A stretch of DNA of 37,435 nt from JAPLKX01 sp035530195 (GTDB taxonomy: Bacteria; Hydrogenedentota; Hydrogenedentia; Hydrogenedentales; SLHB01), in assembly GCA_035530195.1 (NCBI GenBank), contig DATKVG010000106.1:1-37435 (forward strand). Direction: 5' to 3'. The notes under the pieces are model-generated. The model had not been told where the DNA came from and did not search any database. It was given only the letters and a program-made list of their open reading frames with translations. Below are positions 1 through 8,000 of the stretch, piece by piece; positions within the stretch are counted from its first letter, which is position 1; the number at the start of each line of letters is the position of its first letter. Both the position numbers and the translations under genes were made by a program.

Positions 1-21
1 TTCGAGCCGGTTATGGACGGC

Positions 22-42
22 AGTGCAGGCGAGACGCCCGCA
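22..42. repeat. Short imperfect hairpin 3' of the first hydrolase gene
   Basis: GTGCAGGCG and CGCCCGCAC form a 9-bp arm pair (8 of 9 matching) around AGA. It lies about 57 bp beyond the stop of the minus-strand hydrolase, so it could act at the 3' end of that transcript. It resembles the hairpin repeats found elsewhere in the window. No clear T-tract follows on the minus strand. Confidence 0.4.
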
Positions 43-98
43 CCACAATAAACCCGACTTGTATGTATTCTGGGGCTGCTTCCCAGCTACCGCAGTCC

Positions 99-1004
99 TT
101 ACTTCTTCAGATGTTTATCAAAGAACGCGTACATGCGTTCAAAGGCTTTATCGTCGTGGTTGATGTTCTCGCGGTCATGGTCCTGGCCTTCGACGATCAC
201 CAGTTCTTCCTCGACGCCGGCCTGCTCGAGTGCGTCGTGAAACGTTTGGGCTTGCGCGACGGGCACCAGCGGGTCTTCCGTGCCGATGAACGTCAGAATG
301 GGCGGTGCGCCGGCCGTGACGTGCGAAACCGGCGAGACTTCCGCATAAATCGGCGCCGTGCGGTCGCGGGTGCCGAGGAAATCCTCGACGATCTGCTCGC
401 TGCTTTTCATGAAACCGATGCGGATCTTGGTCTCGACCCAGGCGCTGTTGACGCGCCACTCGCGCAGGTCCAGCGGCGCGAAGAAATTCACCACGGCCTG
501 CACCCGGTGCGATTGCGCCACGGGCTTGCCCGCATCCTCCCTGGCCGCAGTAAGCGCGAGCATCAGGGCGAGGTGGGCGCCGGCATCGTCGCCGACTACG
601 CCGATCCTGGCGGGGTCGATCTTGTATTTCGCCGCGTTGGCGCGAAAATAATCGACCGCGCGCTGGACGTCCTCGAGTTGGGCGGGCCACTTGTGTTTCG
701 GTGTTCGACGGTACTCGATGGTGACGGCGACATAACCGCGCCCGGCGAGTTCTTTGACGATGTCGCGGTACGATTTTTTGTTGCCGAGCTGCCACCCGCC
801 CGCGTGGATGCACAACACGAATGGGAACGGCCCATTGCCTTCCGGCGGCATGGCAAAATCGTAGCGGAGATCAACGCCGTCGACGGTGGCGTAGACGCGG
901 TCTTTTTCGAGCGTGACGCGCGCGGCGGCACGGGCCGGCGGCATCGCGCAAACGAGCGCCGTGGACAACGCAAGAAACAGCCATAACGTTTGCCTGTAAA
1001 ACAT
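99..1004 (-). CDS. Secreted alpha/beta hydrolase (BD-FAE/esterase-like) with Ser-to-Asp nucleophile
   Basis: A 301-aa protein with an N-terminal signal peptide (about residues 1-26, cleavage near ARA/AA). The fold is that of the acetyl-esterase/feruloyl-esterase-like alpha/beta hydrolases: oxyanion-hole motif HAGGW at 67-71, the nucleophile elbow at 138-144, an acid candidate D244 (GTEDPLVP) and His candidate H276 (GQDHD). The elbow reads GDDAGAH where the family has GxSAGxH; the codon is GAT, so the catalytic Ser is Asp140. Such a protein would probably not act as a classical serine esterase; it may be a binding pseudo-enzyme or use other chemistry. The start is supported by GAGG 7 nt upstream. 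It is divergent from the fucosidase gene. The fold assignment is firm; substrate is unknown. Confidence 0.85.
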   Translation of the reverse strand: MFYRQTLWLFLALSTALVCAMPPARAAARVTLEKDRVYATVDGVDLRYDFAMPPEGNGPFPFVLCIHAGGWQLGNKKSYRDIVKELAGRGYVAVTIEYRRTPKHKWPAQLEDVQRAVDYFRANAAKYKIDPARIGVVGDDAGAHLALMLALTAAREDAGKPVAQSHRVQAVVNFFAPLDLREWRVNSAWVETKIRIGFMKSSEQIVEDFLGTRDRTAPIYAEVSPVSHVTAGAPPILTFIGTEDPLVPVAQAQTFHDALEQAGVEEELVIVEGQDHDRENINHDDKAFERMYAFFDKHLKK

Positions 1005-1103
1005 GAATTACCTCACCACGGTTCAAGAACTGCACCCGCCATTAAAACACCCGCACCCGCCCGCGTTCAACCAATCCCTTTCGAAAAACGCGCCGCGGCC
1101 GGA

Positions 1104-1127
1104 TTTGTGCTAACCTATCCGCACAAA
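1104..1127. promoter_or_regulatory. 7-bp dyad just upstream of the fucosidase RBS
   Basis: TTTGTGC (1104-1110) and GCACAAA (1121-1127) form a perfect dyad separated by 10 bp. It ends 3 nt before the GGAG ribosome-binding site at 1131-1134. It could be an operator or an mRNA hairpin controlling the fucosidase operon. I see no convincing -35/-10 pair here. Confidence 0.35.
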
Positions 1128-1141
1128 AAAGGAGATGCGCC

Positions 1142-2413
1142 ATGAGAAACTCAGCCGTCTGCATCCTGTTACTGCTCGCCTGCCTGACCTCCGCCGCACA
1201 GCAGCAGCCCGCGCCCGACGCCGCGCACATGGCGTGGTGGCGCGAGGCCCGGTTCGGCATGTTCATCCACTGGGGGCCGGTCAGCCTGAAAGGCACGGAG
1301 ATCGGGTGGTCGCGCGGCGGCGAGCGGCGTGGCACCGGCGGCACCGGCGAAATCCCCGTGGACGTGTACGACAACCTGTACAAGGAGTTCAACCCCGTCC
1401 AATTCAACGCGCGCGAGTGGGTGCAAATCGCCAAGAACAGCGGGATGAAATACATGGTGTTCACATCGAGGCACCACGACGGGTTCTCGATGTTTGACTC
1501 AGCCGTGAGCGACTACAAAATCACCAACTCGCCGTTCAAACGCGACGTGGTGCGCGAGTTGGCCGACGCCTGCCACGAAGCCGGGCTCAAGGTGGGCTGG
1601 TATTACTCACCACCCGACTGGCATCACCCGGATTACCGCACTGAAAACCACGCCAAGTATGTCGAGTATCTGCATGCCCAAGTGCGCGAACTCTGCACCA
1701 ACTACGGCAAGATCGACATCTTCTGGTTCGACGGGCTCGGTGGCAAGCCCGAGGACTGGGATGCCGAGCGGCTCGTCAAGATGATCCGCGAACTCCAGCC
1801 GGGCATCGTCATCAACGACCGGGCCGGGCTCCCCGAAGACCACGCCACGCCCGAGCAGAAAGTCGGCGCGTTCAACCGCAACCGGCCGTGGGAAACCTGC
1901 ATGACGATTTGCAACCAGTGGGCCTGGAAACCAAACGACCCCATGAAGTCGCTCGACAAATGCATCGACGTGCTCGTCCGGACCGCGGGCGGCGACGGCA
2001 ACCTGTTGTTCAACGTCGGCCCGATGCCCGACGGCCGGATCGAGCCGCGGCAGGTCGATCGGCTCGCCGAGATGGGCGCGTGGCTCAAGCAGTACGGCGA
2101 CACCATCTACGGGACGCGCGGCGGGCCGTACACGCCGAGCGCGTGGGGCGCGTCGACCTGCAAAGGCAACCGGATCTACATCCACGTCCTCGATTGGAGC
2201 AAGACCGAAGACGGAAAGGTCGTATTGCCCGCACTGGGCCGGAAGATCACCGGCCATACGGTCCTCACCGGCGGCGAGGCGGACGTCAAGCAGCGCGACG
2301 ACGGCGTCACGATAAGAGTTCGGAAATCGGCGCGGCAGGATCCGGATACCGTCATTGCGCTGGATCTTGATGGGCCGGTCGAGGAGTTGGCGCCCGTTGG
2401 AGTTAAACCATAG
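1142..2413 (+). CDS. Secreted alpha-L-fucosidase, GH29 family
   Basis: A 423-aa glycoside hydrolase expected to release L-fucose from glycans with retention of configuration. Family signs are FIHWG (41-45), the stretch ending SRHHDGF (to residue 115), WYYSPPDW (153-160) and IDIFWFDG (191-198), in which D197 is the expected nucleophile. The N-terminus is a signal sequence with a good lipobox (LLAC, Cys14), so this is probably an envelope lipoprotein; a type I signal site is the alternative. Start supported by GGAG at 1131-1134 with 7 nt spacing. The C-terminal part (about 340-423) is beta-rich and matches the usual GH29 C-terminal domain. It is followed after 19 bp by an amidohydrolase, so they are probably cotranscribed. 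Confidence 0.93.
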   Translation: MRNSAVCILLLLACLTSAAQQQPAPDAAHMAWWREARFGMFIHWGPVSLKGTEIGWSRGGERRGTGGTGEIPVDVYDNLYKEFNPVQFNAREWVQIAKNSGMKYMVFTSRHHDGFSMFDSAVSDYKITNSPFKRDVVRELADACHEAGLKVGWYYSPPDWHHPDYRTENHAKYVEYLHAQVRELCTNYGKIDIFWFDGLGGKPEDWDAERLVKMIRELQPGIVINDRAGLPEDHATPEQKVGAFNRNRPWETCMTICNQWAWKPNDPMKSLDKCIDVLVRTAGGDGNLLFNVGPMPDGRIEPRQVDRLAEMGAWLKQYGDTIYGTRGGPYTPSAWGASTCKGNRIYIHVLDWSKTEDGKVVLPALGRKITGHTVLTGGEADVKQRDDGVTIRVRKSARQDPDTVIALDLDGPVEELAPVGVKP

Positions 2414-2432
2414 AGAAAGGACATAGGCCAAA

Positions 2433-3239
2433 ATGATCGATGCCTGGATACAGCATCCGACCCCGGGCTTTGTCATGCAACCGATGTTTGAATCGCTGCG
2501 GCGTTGGATGGGCGTGGGCGACGACGTGCCTGAGATGCCGCTCGAGTTCACCATCGCCGCGATGGACCAGGCCGGCGTCAAGCAGGCCATGACGTGCGCA
2601 TGGTGCGGGCCGCAGGGTTTCCTCATGTCGAACGAGGACGTGGCCGGCTGGGTGAGCAAGTACCCCGAGCGGCTGGTTGGCGTGGCCGCCGTCAATGCGC
2701 TGAGGCCCGTCGAGGCCGTGCGCGAACTCCGCCGTTGCATACGCGACCTCGGGTTCAAAGCGCTCCGCATCCTGCCGTGGCTGTGGAACCTGCCGTCCAA
2801 CGACCGGCATTTCTACCCGCTTTACGCCGAGTGCGTCGAGCTGGGCGTCCCCGTATGCCTGCAGGTCGGCCACACCGGCCCCATGTGCCCGTCCGATCCC
2901 GGCCGGCCCATCCCTTACGTCGACGAAATGGCACTCGATTTTCCCGATCTCGTCATAGTCGGCGGCCACATCGGCTATCCGTGGACCAACGAAATGATCG
3001 CGCTCGCCACCAAGTATCCAAACGTCTACATCGACACCTCCGCCTACAAAGCCAAGCGATACCCCCCGGAACTGGTGGCATTTATGAAAAGCGGCGGCCG
3101 AAAGAAAGTCCTGTTCGGCAGCAACTATCCCATGCTCATGCCCCAGGCGGCGCTGGAAGGATTCGACGCCCTCGATTTGGACGAAGAAGCGGCCGGCCTC
3201 TTCCTCCACGAAAACGCCCGCCGCATTTTCAAGCTGTAG
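2433..3239 (+). CDS. Amidohydrolase family protein (TIM-barrel, amidohydrolase_2 type)
   Basis: A 268-aa cytoplasmic protein without signal peptide, similar to the PF04909-type metal-dependent hydrolases/decarboxylases. Visible landmarks are a weak N-terminal metal site (IDAWIQHP, H8), QVGH (144-147), GGHIGYPW (177-184), DTSAYK (201-206) and GSNYPM (229-234). The usual N-terminal DxHxH is reduced to a single His, and the last motif carries Asn231 where many members have Asp, so metal binding may differ from characterised enzymes. AAGGA lies 13 nt upstream, a rather long spacing. It follows the fucosidase by 19 bp, suggesting a sugar- or lactone-related substrate, but the reaction cannot be named. 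Confidence 0.85.
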   Translation: MIDAWIQHPTPGFVMQPMFESLRRWMGVGDDVPEMPLEFTIAAMDQAGVKQAMTCAWCGPQGFLMSNEDVAGWVSKYPERLVGVAAVNALRPVEAVRELRRCIRDLGFKALRILPWLWNLPSNDRHFYPLYAECVELGVPVCLQVGHTGPMCPSDPGRPIPYVDEMALDFPDLVIVGGHIGYPWTNEMIALATKYPNVYIDTSAYKAKRYPPELVAFMKSGGRKKVLFGSNYPMLMPQAALEGFDALDLDEEAAGLFLHENARRIFKL

Positions 3240-3265
3240 CAGCCAGCACGGACCGGCAGTCGGCC

Positions 3266-4420
3266 TCAATTCGTGGGTGCGGGCTCGCTTTTCACGATCA
3301 ACTCCTGCTCGTTGCGATTCGCGCCGAGATACTTTTCGTATCCCGCCGCGCCCTTCACGTATTTGCCGAAGAACGCCGTGGCGTAGCCGTTAATGATGGG
3401 GAACGCGACGTCCATTGTCACGTATTTCAACGGCTCGCCCGATTCCAGCCGTTTGCCCTCGCCCACGCCGTCGCCGAAATCGGGTTTAAACTGGTACATC
3501 TCGGTGAAGGAATAGTGGCCGCCGTTTTTGAACTCGACGAGGTAGTGCGGGCCTTTCGATTCCTCGTAATACTTCCGCAGCCGCTCGTTGCCTTCGAGGC
3601 CGATGGTGTCGTCTTCCGTGCCTACCATGACCATCACGGGCATGGTGTAATTGACGCGCTCCTTGGCGCAGCCCGCCAGCGGCAGGATGGCGTCGACGCG
3701 CGGTTCGATGTCGGCGACCCACGTCGAGGTGAATCCGCCGAACGAGTGGCCGGCCACACCGATCTTGTCCATGTCGACCCTGCCCAGGAACCGGCTGTCG
3801 GCACCCTTGCTCAACTTGTCGAACGTGTCGATAAGAAACCGGATGTCGAGCGGCCGGTCTTTGGCGGCCTGCTCGCGGATCTCCGGGTTCATGGCGACCA
3901 GTTCGCCGTCGACGAACGTGACGGCGCTGTTGGCGGTGTGGTCGGGCGCGGCGACGATATAGCCGTGGCTGGCCAGATGCTCGCACAGGAACACGCCCTG
4001 GCTGCGCATACCGCCGTTGCCGTGCGAAAACAGGATCAGCGGGAACTTGCCGTCGCGGATCCGTGCGTCGCGCACGCCAAAGTTTTTGAACGTCTTATCG
4101 ATGGCGTTGATGTCCACCTTAAACGCCAACTGGAACAGGACCGGCAGGTTGCTGTCGGCCCCGTTGAGGAAGAATTCGAGCAGGCGGTTCTTGGGCAAGC
4201 CTTTTGAATCGTCGGTAGCGGGGTACCAGATTTCGGTGAGCAGCGACCGGTCCTTTTTAGTGGTCACATCGGTGCGGGAGTGATCGACGAACTGCATGGT
4301 AGTCACGCCCACGGGATACGGCCCTGGTTTCTCGGGATCGGGCGCCACATCCTGGGCCAGCGCCAGACACGAAGACAGTGTCACGAGTGCGACGAAAAAG
4401 GCGAGCCTGCGCATAAACAT
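3266..4420 (-). CDS. Secreted alpha/beta hydrolase (dienelactone hydrolase / PAF-acetylhydrolase-like)
   Basis: A 384-aa protein. I place the start at 4420: GGAGG at 4433-4429 lies 8 nt upstream, whereas an ATG at 4435 overlaps that site and lacks its own. The N-terminus is a signal sequence with both a possible lipobox (LSSC, Cys18) and a type I site (ALA/Q). The nucleophile elbow GHSFGG carries Ser226, with acid candidates D270/D271 (GTEDD) and H302 (NGGHYSF); oxyanion motif FSHGNGG at 131-137. The layout fits the chlorophyllase/PAF-acetylhydrolase/dienelactone hydrolase superfamily. Unlike the hydrolase at 99-1004 this catalytic set is intact. Upstream a TATGAT box (minus strand 4456-4451) is a possible -10. 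Substrate unknown. Confidence 0.88.
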   Translation of the reverse strand: MFMRRLAFFVALVTLSSCLALAQDVAPDPEKPGPYPVGVTTMQFVDHSRTDVTTKKDRSLLTEIWYPATDDSKGLPKNRLLEFFLNGADSNLPVLFQLAFKVDINAIDKTFKNFGVRDARIRDGKFPLILFSHGNGGMRSQGVFLCEHLASHGYIVAAPDHTANSAVTFVDGELVAMNPEIREQAAKDRPLDIRFLIDTFDKLSKGADSRFLGRVDMDKIGVAGHSFGGFTSTWVADIEPRVDAILPLAGCAKERVNYTMPVMVMVGTEDDTIGLEGNERLRKYYEESKGPHYLVEFKNGGHYSFTEMYQFKPDFGDGVGEGKRLESGEPLKYVTMDVAFPIINGYATAFFGKYVKGAAGYEKYLGANRNEQELIVKSEPAPTN

Positions 4421-4496
4421 GGTCAATACCTCCATTTTGGTTGTGTGGCGACATCATACAAATTTGCCGGGGCCGACGCCACAGTTCCAGATGAAC

Positions 4497-4610
4497 GGCT
4501 GCGGTGGGGTCGCGCTCCCGCGCAACCGTGGGGTGGCGGCGGTGGTGTTGCGTTTGCCTAAGCTCGGTAACGTGCACGCGGTCGCGCGGGAGCGCGACCC
4601 CACCGCAGCC
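4497..4610. repeat. Perfect 27-bp inverted repeat in a divergent intergenic region
   Basis: The arm at 4497-4523 (starting GGCTGCGGTGGGG) is the exact reverse complement of 4584-4610, with 60 bp between. It lies in the 321-bp gap between the divergent hydrolase and mrp genes. The right arm runs into the 15-bp tandem repeat. Arms of this type recur in other gaps of the window, so this is probably a dispersed hairpin element rather than an operator. Confidence 0.85.
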
Positions 4611-4705
4611 CAGCCCACCGTAGCCCAGCCCACCGCAGCCCAGCCCACCGCAGCCCAGCCCACCGCAGCCCAGCCCACCGCAGCCCAGCCCACCGCAGCC
4701 CAGCC
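4601..4705. repeat. Tandem repeat, 7 copies of a 15-bp unit
   Basis: The unit CACCGCAGCCCAGCC occurs seven times head to tail with only one mismatch (T at 4621 in copy 2). The first copy begins inside the right arm of the adjacent inverted repeat. Because 15 is a multiple of 3, all frames stay open through it and spurious reading frames cross it. It ends about 2 bp before the proposed -35 region of mrp. The near identity of copies suggests recent expansion and probable length variation between strains. Confidence 0.95.
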
Positions 4706-4706
4706 T

Positions 4707-4735
4707 TTCTTATTCGCACCTTTATTAGCTACAAT
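4707..4735 (+). promoter_or_regulatory. Candidate promoter of mrp, leaderless
   Basis: TTCTTA (4707-4712), 17 bp, TACAAT (4730-4735). The -10 box ends 6 nt before the ATG at 4742, so transcription would begin at or next to the start codon. There is no Shine-Dalgarno sequence before this ATG. The -10 is good (5 of 6), the -35 weak (3 of 6). Confidence 0.5.
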
Positions 4736-4741
4736 CCCTGC

Positions 4742-6055
4742 ATGATTACTGAACAGCAAGTCCTCGATTCGCTTCGTTCGATAATGGATCCCGACCTCGG
4801 GCGCGATATCGTCTCGCTCGGGTTTATCAAGAACATCAAGATCGACGGCGGGGCCGTGTCGTTTTCCATCGAGCTGACGACGCCGGCCTGCCCGGTCAAA
4901 GACCGGTTCAAACGCATGGCGGAAGAGGCGGTGCGCGCGATACCCGGCGTGACGGCCGTCAGCGTGACGATGACGGCGATGCCGCGGCTGAGGCAGCCCG
5001 AGCCCGAGATAAACACGCTGACCGAGGTCGAGGCGATCGTGGCGGTGTCGTCGGCGAAAGGCGGGGTGGGCAAATCGACGGTTGCGGTGAACTTGGCGCG
5101 GGCGCTGACGGCGGAGGGGCTGTCGGTGGGCCTGCTGGATGCGGACCTGTACGGGCCATCGTTTCCGACGCTGTTCAACTTTCACCGGCCCGACGTGTAC
5201 GGCGAAGAAGGCCGCATCATCCCGCTCGAGATCGAGGGGATGAAGGTGATGTCGTTCGGGTTCCTGCTGGGCGATTCGCCGGCCGTGATGCGCGGCCCGC
5301 TTGTCTCGACGTACGTCAACCAACTCCTGACGCAGACCGATTGGGGCAAGCTCGACTATCTCATCATCGACATGCCACCCGGCACCGGCGACATCCAGCT
5401 TACGATCACGCAGCGGGCCCGCTTGGCCGGCGCCGTCATCGTCACCACGCCGCACACGCTCTCGCTGGTCGACGTCGCCAAGGGCATTCTCATGTTTGAA
5501 AAGGTCGATGTGCCGGTGCTGGGCGTGGTCGAGAACATGAGCTTCTTCGTGTGCGACAACTGCCAGAAGAAACACCACATCTTCGGGGCGGGCGCGCACG
5601 CGTTGACCGAGCGGTTCGGCCTGCCGACGCTCGCCGAGATCCCCCTGCTGACGGGCCTGGCGTCTTCGGGCACGCCGGGTGCTGCGGCGTTCGAGAAGGC
5701 CATGCGCGACCTCGCGGACAACCTGCACCGGGCCATCGGGAAGAGGCGCATCGAAACCACCCGCCCGATTGCCACGAAACGCGACAGCCACCTGCACGTC
5801 CGGTGGCCCGATGGGACCGGGAGCGATGTCCCCGGTTTTGTGCTGCGGGCGGCGTGTCCCTGCGCCGAGTGCGTCAACGAACTTACAGGCGAGCCGATCC
5901 TCGATGCGGCGTCGATCCCGCCGGATATCGACATCCGGGAGATGGCGCCGCTGGGCAACTACGCGCTGTCGATCACGTGGAGCGACGGCCATTCCTCGGG
6001 CATCTACTCGTGGGACCTGATCCGGCAGATCGCCAAAGCCCAGCCCGCCGGCTAA
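4742..6055 (+). CDS. mrp: Mrp/NBP35-family Fe-S cluster carrier ATPase with C-terminal DUF971
   Basis: A 437-aa three-domain protein. Residues 1-85 are a MIP18/DUF59 domain; about 97-340 is the ParA-like P-loop ATPase with deviant Walker A SAKGGVGKST (104-113), IIDMPPGTGD (208-217) and the Cys pair C271/C274 that binds the bridging Fe-S cluster in this family; about 345-432 is a DUF971 domain with W355, CPC (372-374) and C377. The protein loads or carries Fe-S clusters to target proteins in the cytoplasm. The fused DUF971, also found at the start of gamma-butyrobetaine hydroxylases, is known in some bacterial Mrp proteins. No Shine-Dalgarno is visible; a leaderless transcript is likely. Confidence 0.93.
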   Translation: MITEQQVLDSLRSIMDPDLGRDIVSLGFIKNIKIDGGAVSFSIELTTPACPVKDRFKRMAEEAVRAIPGVTAVSVTMTAMPRLRQPEPEINTLTEVEAIVAVSSAKGGVGKSTVAVNLARALTAEGLSVGLLDADLYGPSFPTLFNFHRPDVYGEEGRIIPLEIEGMKVMSFGFLLGDSPAVMRGPLVSTYVNQLLTQTDWGKLDYLIIDMPPGTGDIQLTITQRARLAGAVIVTTPHTLSLVDVAKGILMFEKVDVPVLGVVENMSFFVCDNCQKKHHIFGAGAHALTERFGLPTLAEIPLLTGLASSGTPGAAAFEKAMRDLADNLHRAIGKRRIETTRPIATKRDSHLHVRWPDGTGSDVPGFVLRAACPCAECVNELTGEPILDAASIPPDIDIREMAPLGNYALSITWSDGHSSGIYSWDLIRQIAKAQPAG

Positions 6056-6060
6056 GAAGG

Positions 6061-6130
6061 TTAACCGCAAAGAACGCAAAGAAACACAAAGAAAATGTAT
6101 CCTTTGCGCTCTTTGCGTTTTTTGTGGTTA
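6061..6130. terminator. Inverted repeat between convergent genes, probable bidirectional terminator
   Basis: TTAACCGCAAAGAACGCAAAG (6061-6081) pairs with the complement of the right arm ending at 6130 (19 of 21 matches over the outer part). A T-run occurs in the right arm on the plus strand and A-runs (T on minus) in the left. It sits in the 72-bp gap between the convergent mrp and beta-propeller genes. The TAA stop of the minus-strand gene (6130-6128) lies inside the right arm. Confidence 0.6.
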
Positions 6131-7696
6131 AAGTTTTTCCACGAGCCCGCCTGCGTAATAGCCGCCACTGGCGCCGGACTCGTCGGGGCTGACCCAGAAC
6201 GAGTAGAGTTGGCCCGCACGCATCGAGAACCGGAATCGCACGGGTTTTCCCGCGAGTTGGCCGAGGTCGCTCGAATTCCACGACAGCCGCTGCCGCGTTG
6301 AATCGCCTTTCCACGGGGTGCAATCCTGCTCTGAGAAGCCCGGAATAACCGCGCCGGATTCATCGATCACCGCCGCCCGCAGTTCGCCCGTCACGCTGGC
6401 ATTCACAAACAACTCCCGGCCCTTGAAAAGCACCGGCCGCGTCGTCAGCACACCGCCATCTGCCCCCGCTTCCATCGATGCGAACCCGTCCCGCCGCAAC
6501 GTCGCCAAACCCGTGCTGCACACGCCGGACGCAGGCGAGCCCGGCACGCCTTTACGCCCGCTCACGTAGAAATATAAGCGGTCGCCCACAATCACGCAGC
6601 AACCGCCCGCGGATTGGATGTTGGCCCAATTCCAGTCGCCAACGTTCTCGGACACCGGCACGAACGGCTCGTGCGTCGGCCGTTGCCAGTGGAACCCGTC
6701 GCGGCTGAACCCGATGCACAGGTCGTTGGGTTTGGCCCGGTCCTGCGGCTGGCCACGCCAGATGCTGAACAGGCCGATCATCAGGCTCTCATAGCCCGCG
6801 GCGTCGAGGTTGTACAGTTCGCACGGCGTATTGTTCACGTCCGGCCGCGGCGCATCGAGCGTATCCGCCCCGACCCAGAACGGCGCCTGGCCTTCCTCCC
6901 ACTTGGCTGCCTCGATCACGTCCGCGTGCTCCCAATAACGCCGGTACCGCCCAATGCCCGGGTGGGCGTAGTCGCGAATACTGTAGACCCAGACTTTGCG
7001 GAACGGGTTGTAGAACACGGTGCTCCGGTCGCCCAGCGGCCCTGAATGAGCCGCGGCGTCGCTCCAATGAATGCCGTCCGGCGAGAAGTAAACAGCGAGG
7101 TGCTTCTTCTCGTACGGCCGGACGTAGACGAACATCTTGTACCGGCGTGCCGGATCTTTCTCATCCGCGTCCAGCCACACCGTCGCCGAATCACGCTGCG
7201 TCGTGTGGACAAAATTGGTGCCGGGCACAACGTCCAGTTCCGGTTTGTCCCAGTGGATACCGTCGCGCGACGTGGCGTAAGCCGTGCCATGGCAATAACC
7301 GGCCATGTACCACATCTTAAACAGGCCGTCCTGCTTGTCGTACCACACCCCGTCGCTGAACACCATCGCGGTGGGCGCGGGCTGGTTCTGCGATTCCGCC
7401 TGCGTCTCCCACGGCTTGTCGGGCTGGAGCACGGGGTTGCCGGCGTAATATTCGGCCTTGTGGTACTTCCGCTGCATCGTCGTTTGGGCCACGAGGAAGT
7501 CGTCCACAAAAAGTTGGCGGCCAACATCAATCGGCATCACGGCCGGCGGCGACTCCAAATACGGGACCGGCATCGGCTCGCGCGACGGCGCCCGGTCGCG
7601 CGGCGGCCACACATCCGGCAGAACAATGCCGTTGTACAGCGTCTCCGCCCCGCAACAAAACGAAACCAGCACCAACAACAGAACAAGCGGCCGCAT
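6128..7696 (-). CDS. Secreted beta-propeller protein, GH32/GH43-like, function unknown
   Basis: A 522-aa protein with a signal peptide (about 1-17, cleavage near CGA/ET). It holds repeated propeller-blade motifs of the GH32/43/62/68 type: DGVWYDKQDGLFKMWY, ATSRDGIHWDKPE, FSPDGIHWSD and FSRDGFHWQRP, each an 'S-x-DG-x-HW' element. The last ~120 residues are a beta-sandwich-like tail ending LYSFWVSPD, typical of secreted proteins of this group in planctomycete-like bacteria. The catalytic acid residues of GH32/43 cannot be assigned with confidence. Start supported by GAGGAG 4 nt upstream. Probably binds or cleaves a glycan; it is close to other secreted hydrolases but not cotranscribed with them. 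Its stop codon lies in the adjacent inverted repeat. Confidence 0.82.
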   Translation of the reverse strand: MRPLVLLLVLVSFCCGAETLYNGIVLPDVWPPRDRAPSREPMPVPYLESPPAVMPIDVGRQLFVDDFLVAQTTMQRKYHKAEYYAGNPVLQPDKPWETQAESQNQPAPTAMVFSDGVWYDKQDGLFKMWYMAGYCHGTAYATSRDGIHWDKPELDVVPGTNFVHTTQRDSATVWLDADEKDPARRYKMFVYVRPYEKKHLAVYFSPDGIHWSDAAAHSGPLGDRSTVFYNPFRKVWVYSIRDYAHPGIGRYRRYWEHADVIEAAKWEEGQAPFWVGADTLDAPRPDVNNTPCELYNLDAAGYESLMIGLFSIWRGQPQDRAKPNDLCIGFSRDGFHWQRPTHEPFVPVSENVGDWNWANIQSAGGCCVIVGDRLYFYVSGRKGVPGSPASGVCSTGLATLRRDGFASMEAGADGGVLTTRPVLFKGRELFVNASVTGELRAAVIDESGAVIPGFSEQDCTPWKGDSTRQRLSWNSSDLGQLAGKPVRFRFSMRAGQLYSFWVSPDESGASGGYYAGGLVEKL

Positions 7697-7771
7697 ACGC
7701 TCCTCCTCTCCCTGCAGTTTGGCAACAGTCCGCCCTATTCTACTGCAATCGGATTCTCTTTGCGGCCTTTC

Positions 7772-7939
7772 GTAGGCGCGGTCGTCTCGCCCGCGCCGTC
7801 CAGAGCGCTAGCGTGCATCAACGACGAAAGCTGAGGTCAAACAGAAGCCGGAGCGAACAGGGCTTGTTAACGTCGGGGCGCTGGCGGTCTGGAACGTCGG
7901 CGTGGGCATTGACGGCGCGGGCGAGACGACCGCGCCTAC
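7772..7939. repeat. Perfect 29-bp inverted repeat in a divergent gap
   Basis: The arm at 7772-7800 (starting GTAGGCGCGGTCG) is the exact reverse complement of 7911-7939; 110 bp lie between. The element occupies most of the 304-bp gap between the divergent propeller and glycerate kinase genes, and no open gene was found inside. The core wording (GGCGAGACG..CGCGCC) is akin to the hairpin at 22-42. It looks like a MITE- or REP-type dispersed element. Confidence 0.88.
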
Positions 7940-7964
7940 AACTGCACTTTGGACGTGCTGTATT

Positions 7965-7994
7965 TTGCAAAACCGCGTCTGCCGCCGTTAACAT
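7965..7994 (+). promoter_or_regulatory. Candidate promoter of glycerate kinase, leaderless
   Basis: TTGCAA (7965-7970), 18 bp, TAACAT (7989-7994), ending exactly 6 nt before the ATG at 8001. No Shine-Dalgarno precedes the ATG. Each box matches the sigma-70 consensus at 4 of 6 positions, so this is suggestive only. Confidence 0.4.
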
Positions 7995-8000
7995 GGCTGT

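Noticed and set aside
1..20. TTCGAGCC at the window start as a possible tRNA T-arm tail
   Set aside because: No matching acceptor stem or CCA follows and the upstream part is outside the window.
4454..6079. 541-aa minus-strand frame opposite mrp including a GWAAV repeat
   Set aside because: The repeat is the 15-bp tandem DNA repeat read in one frame, and the rest is antisense to a well-supported Mrp.
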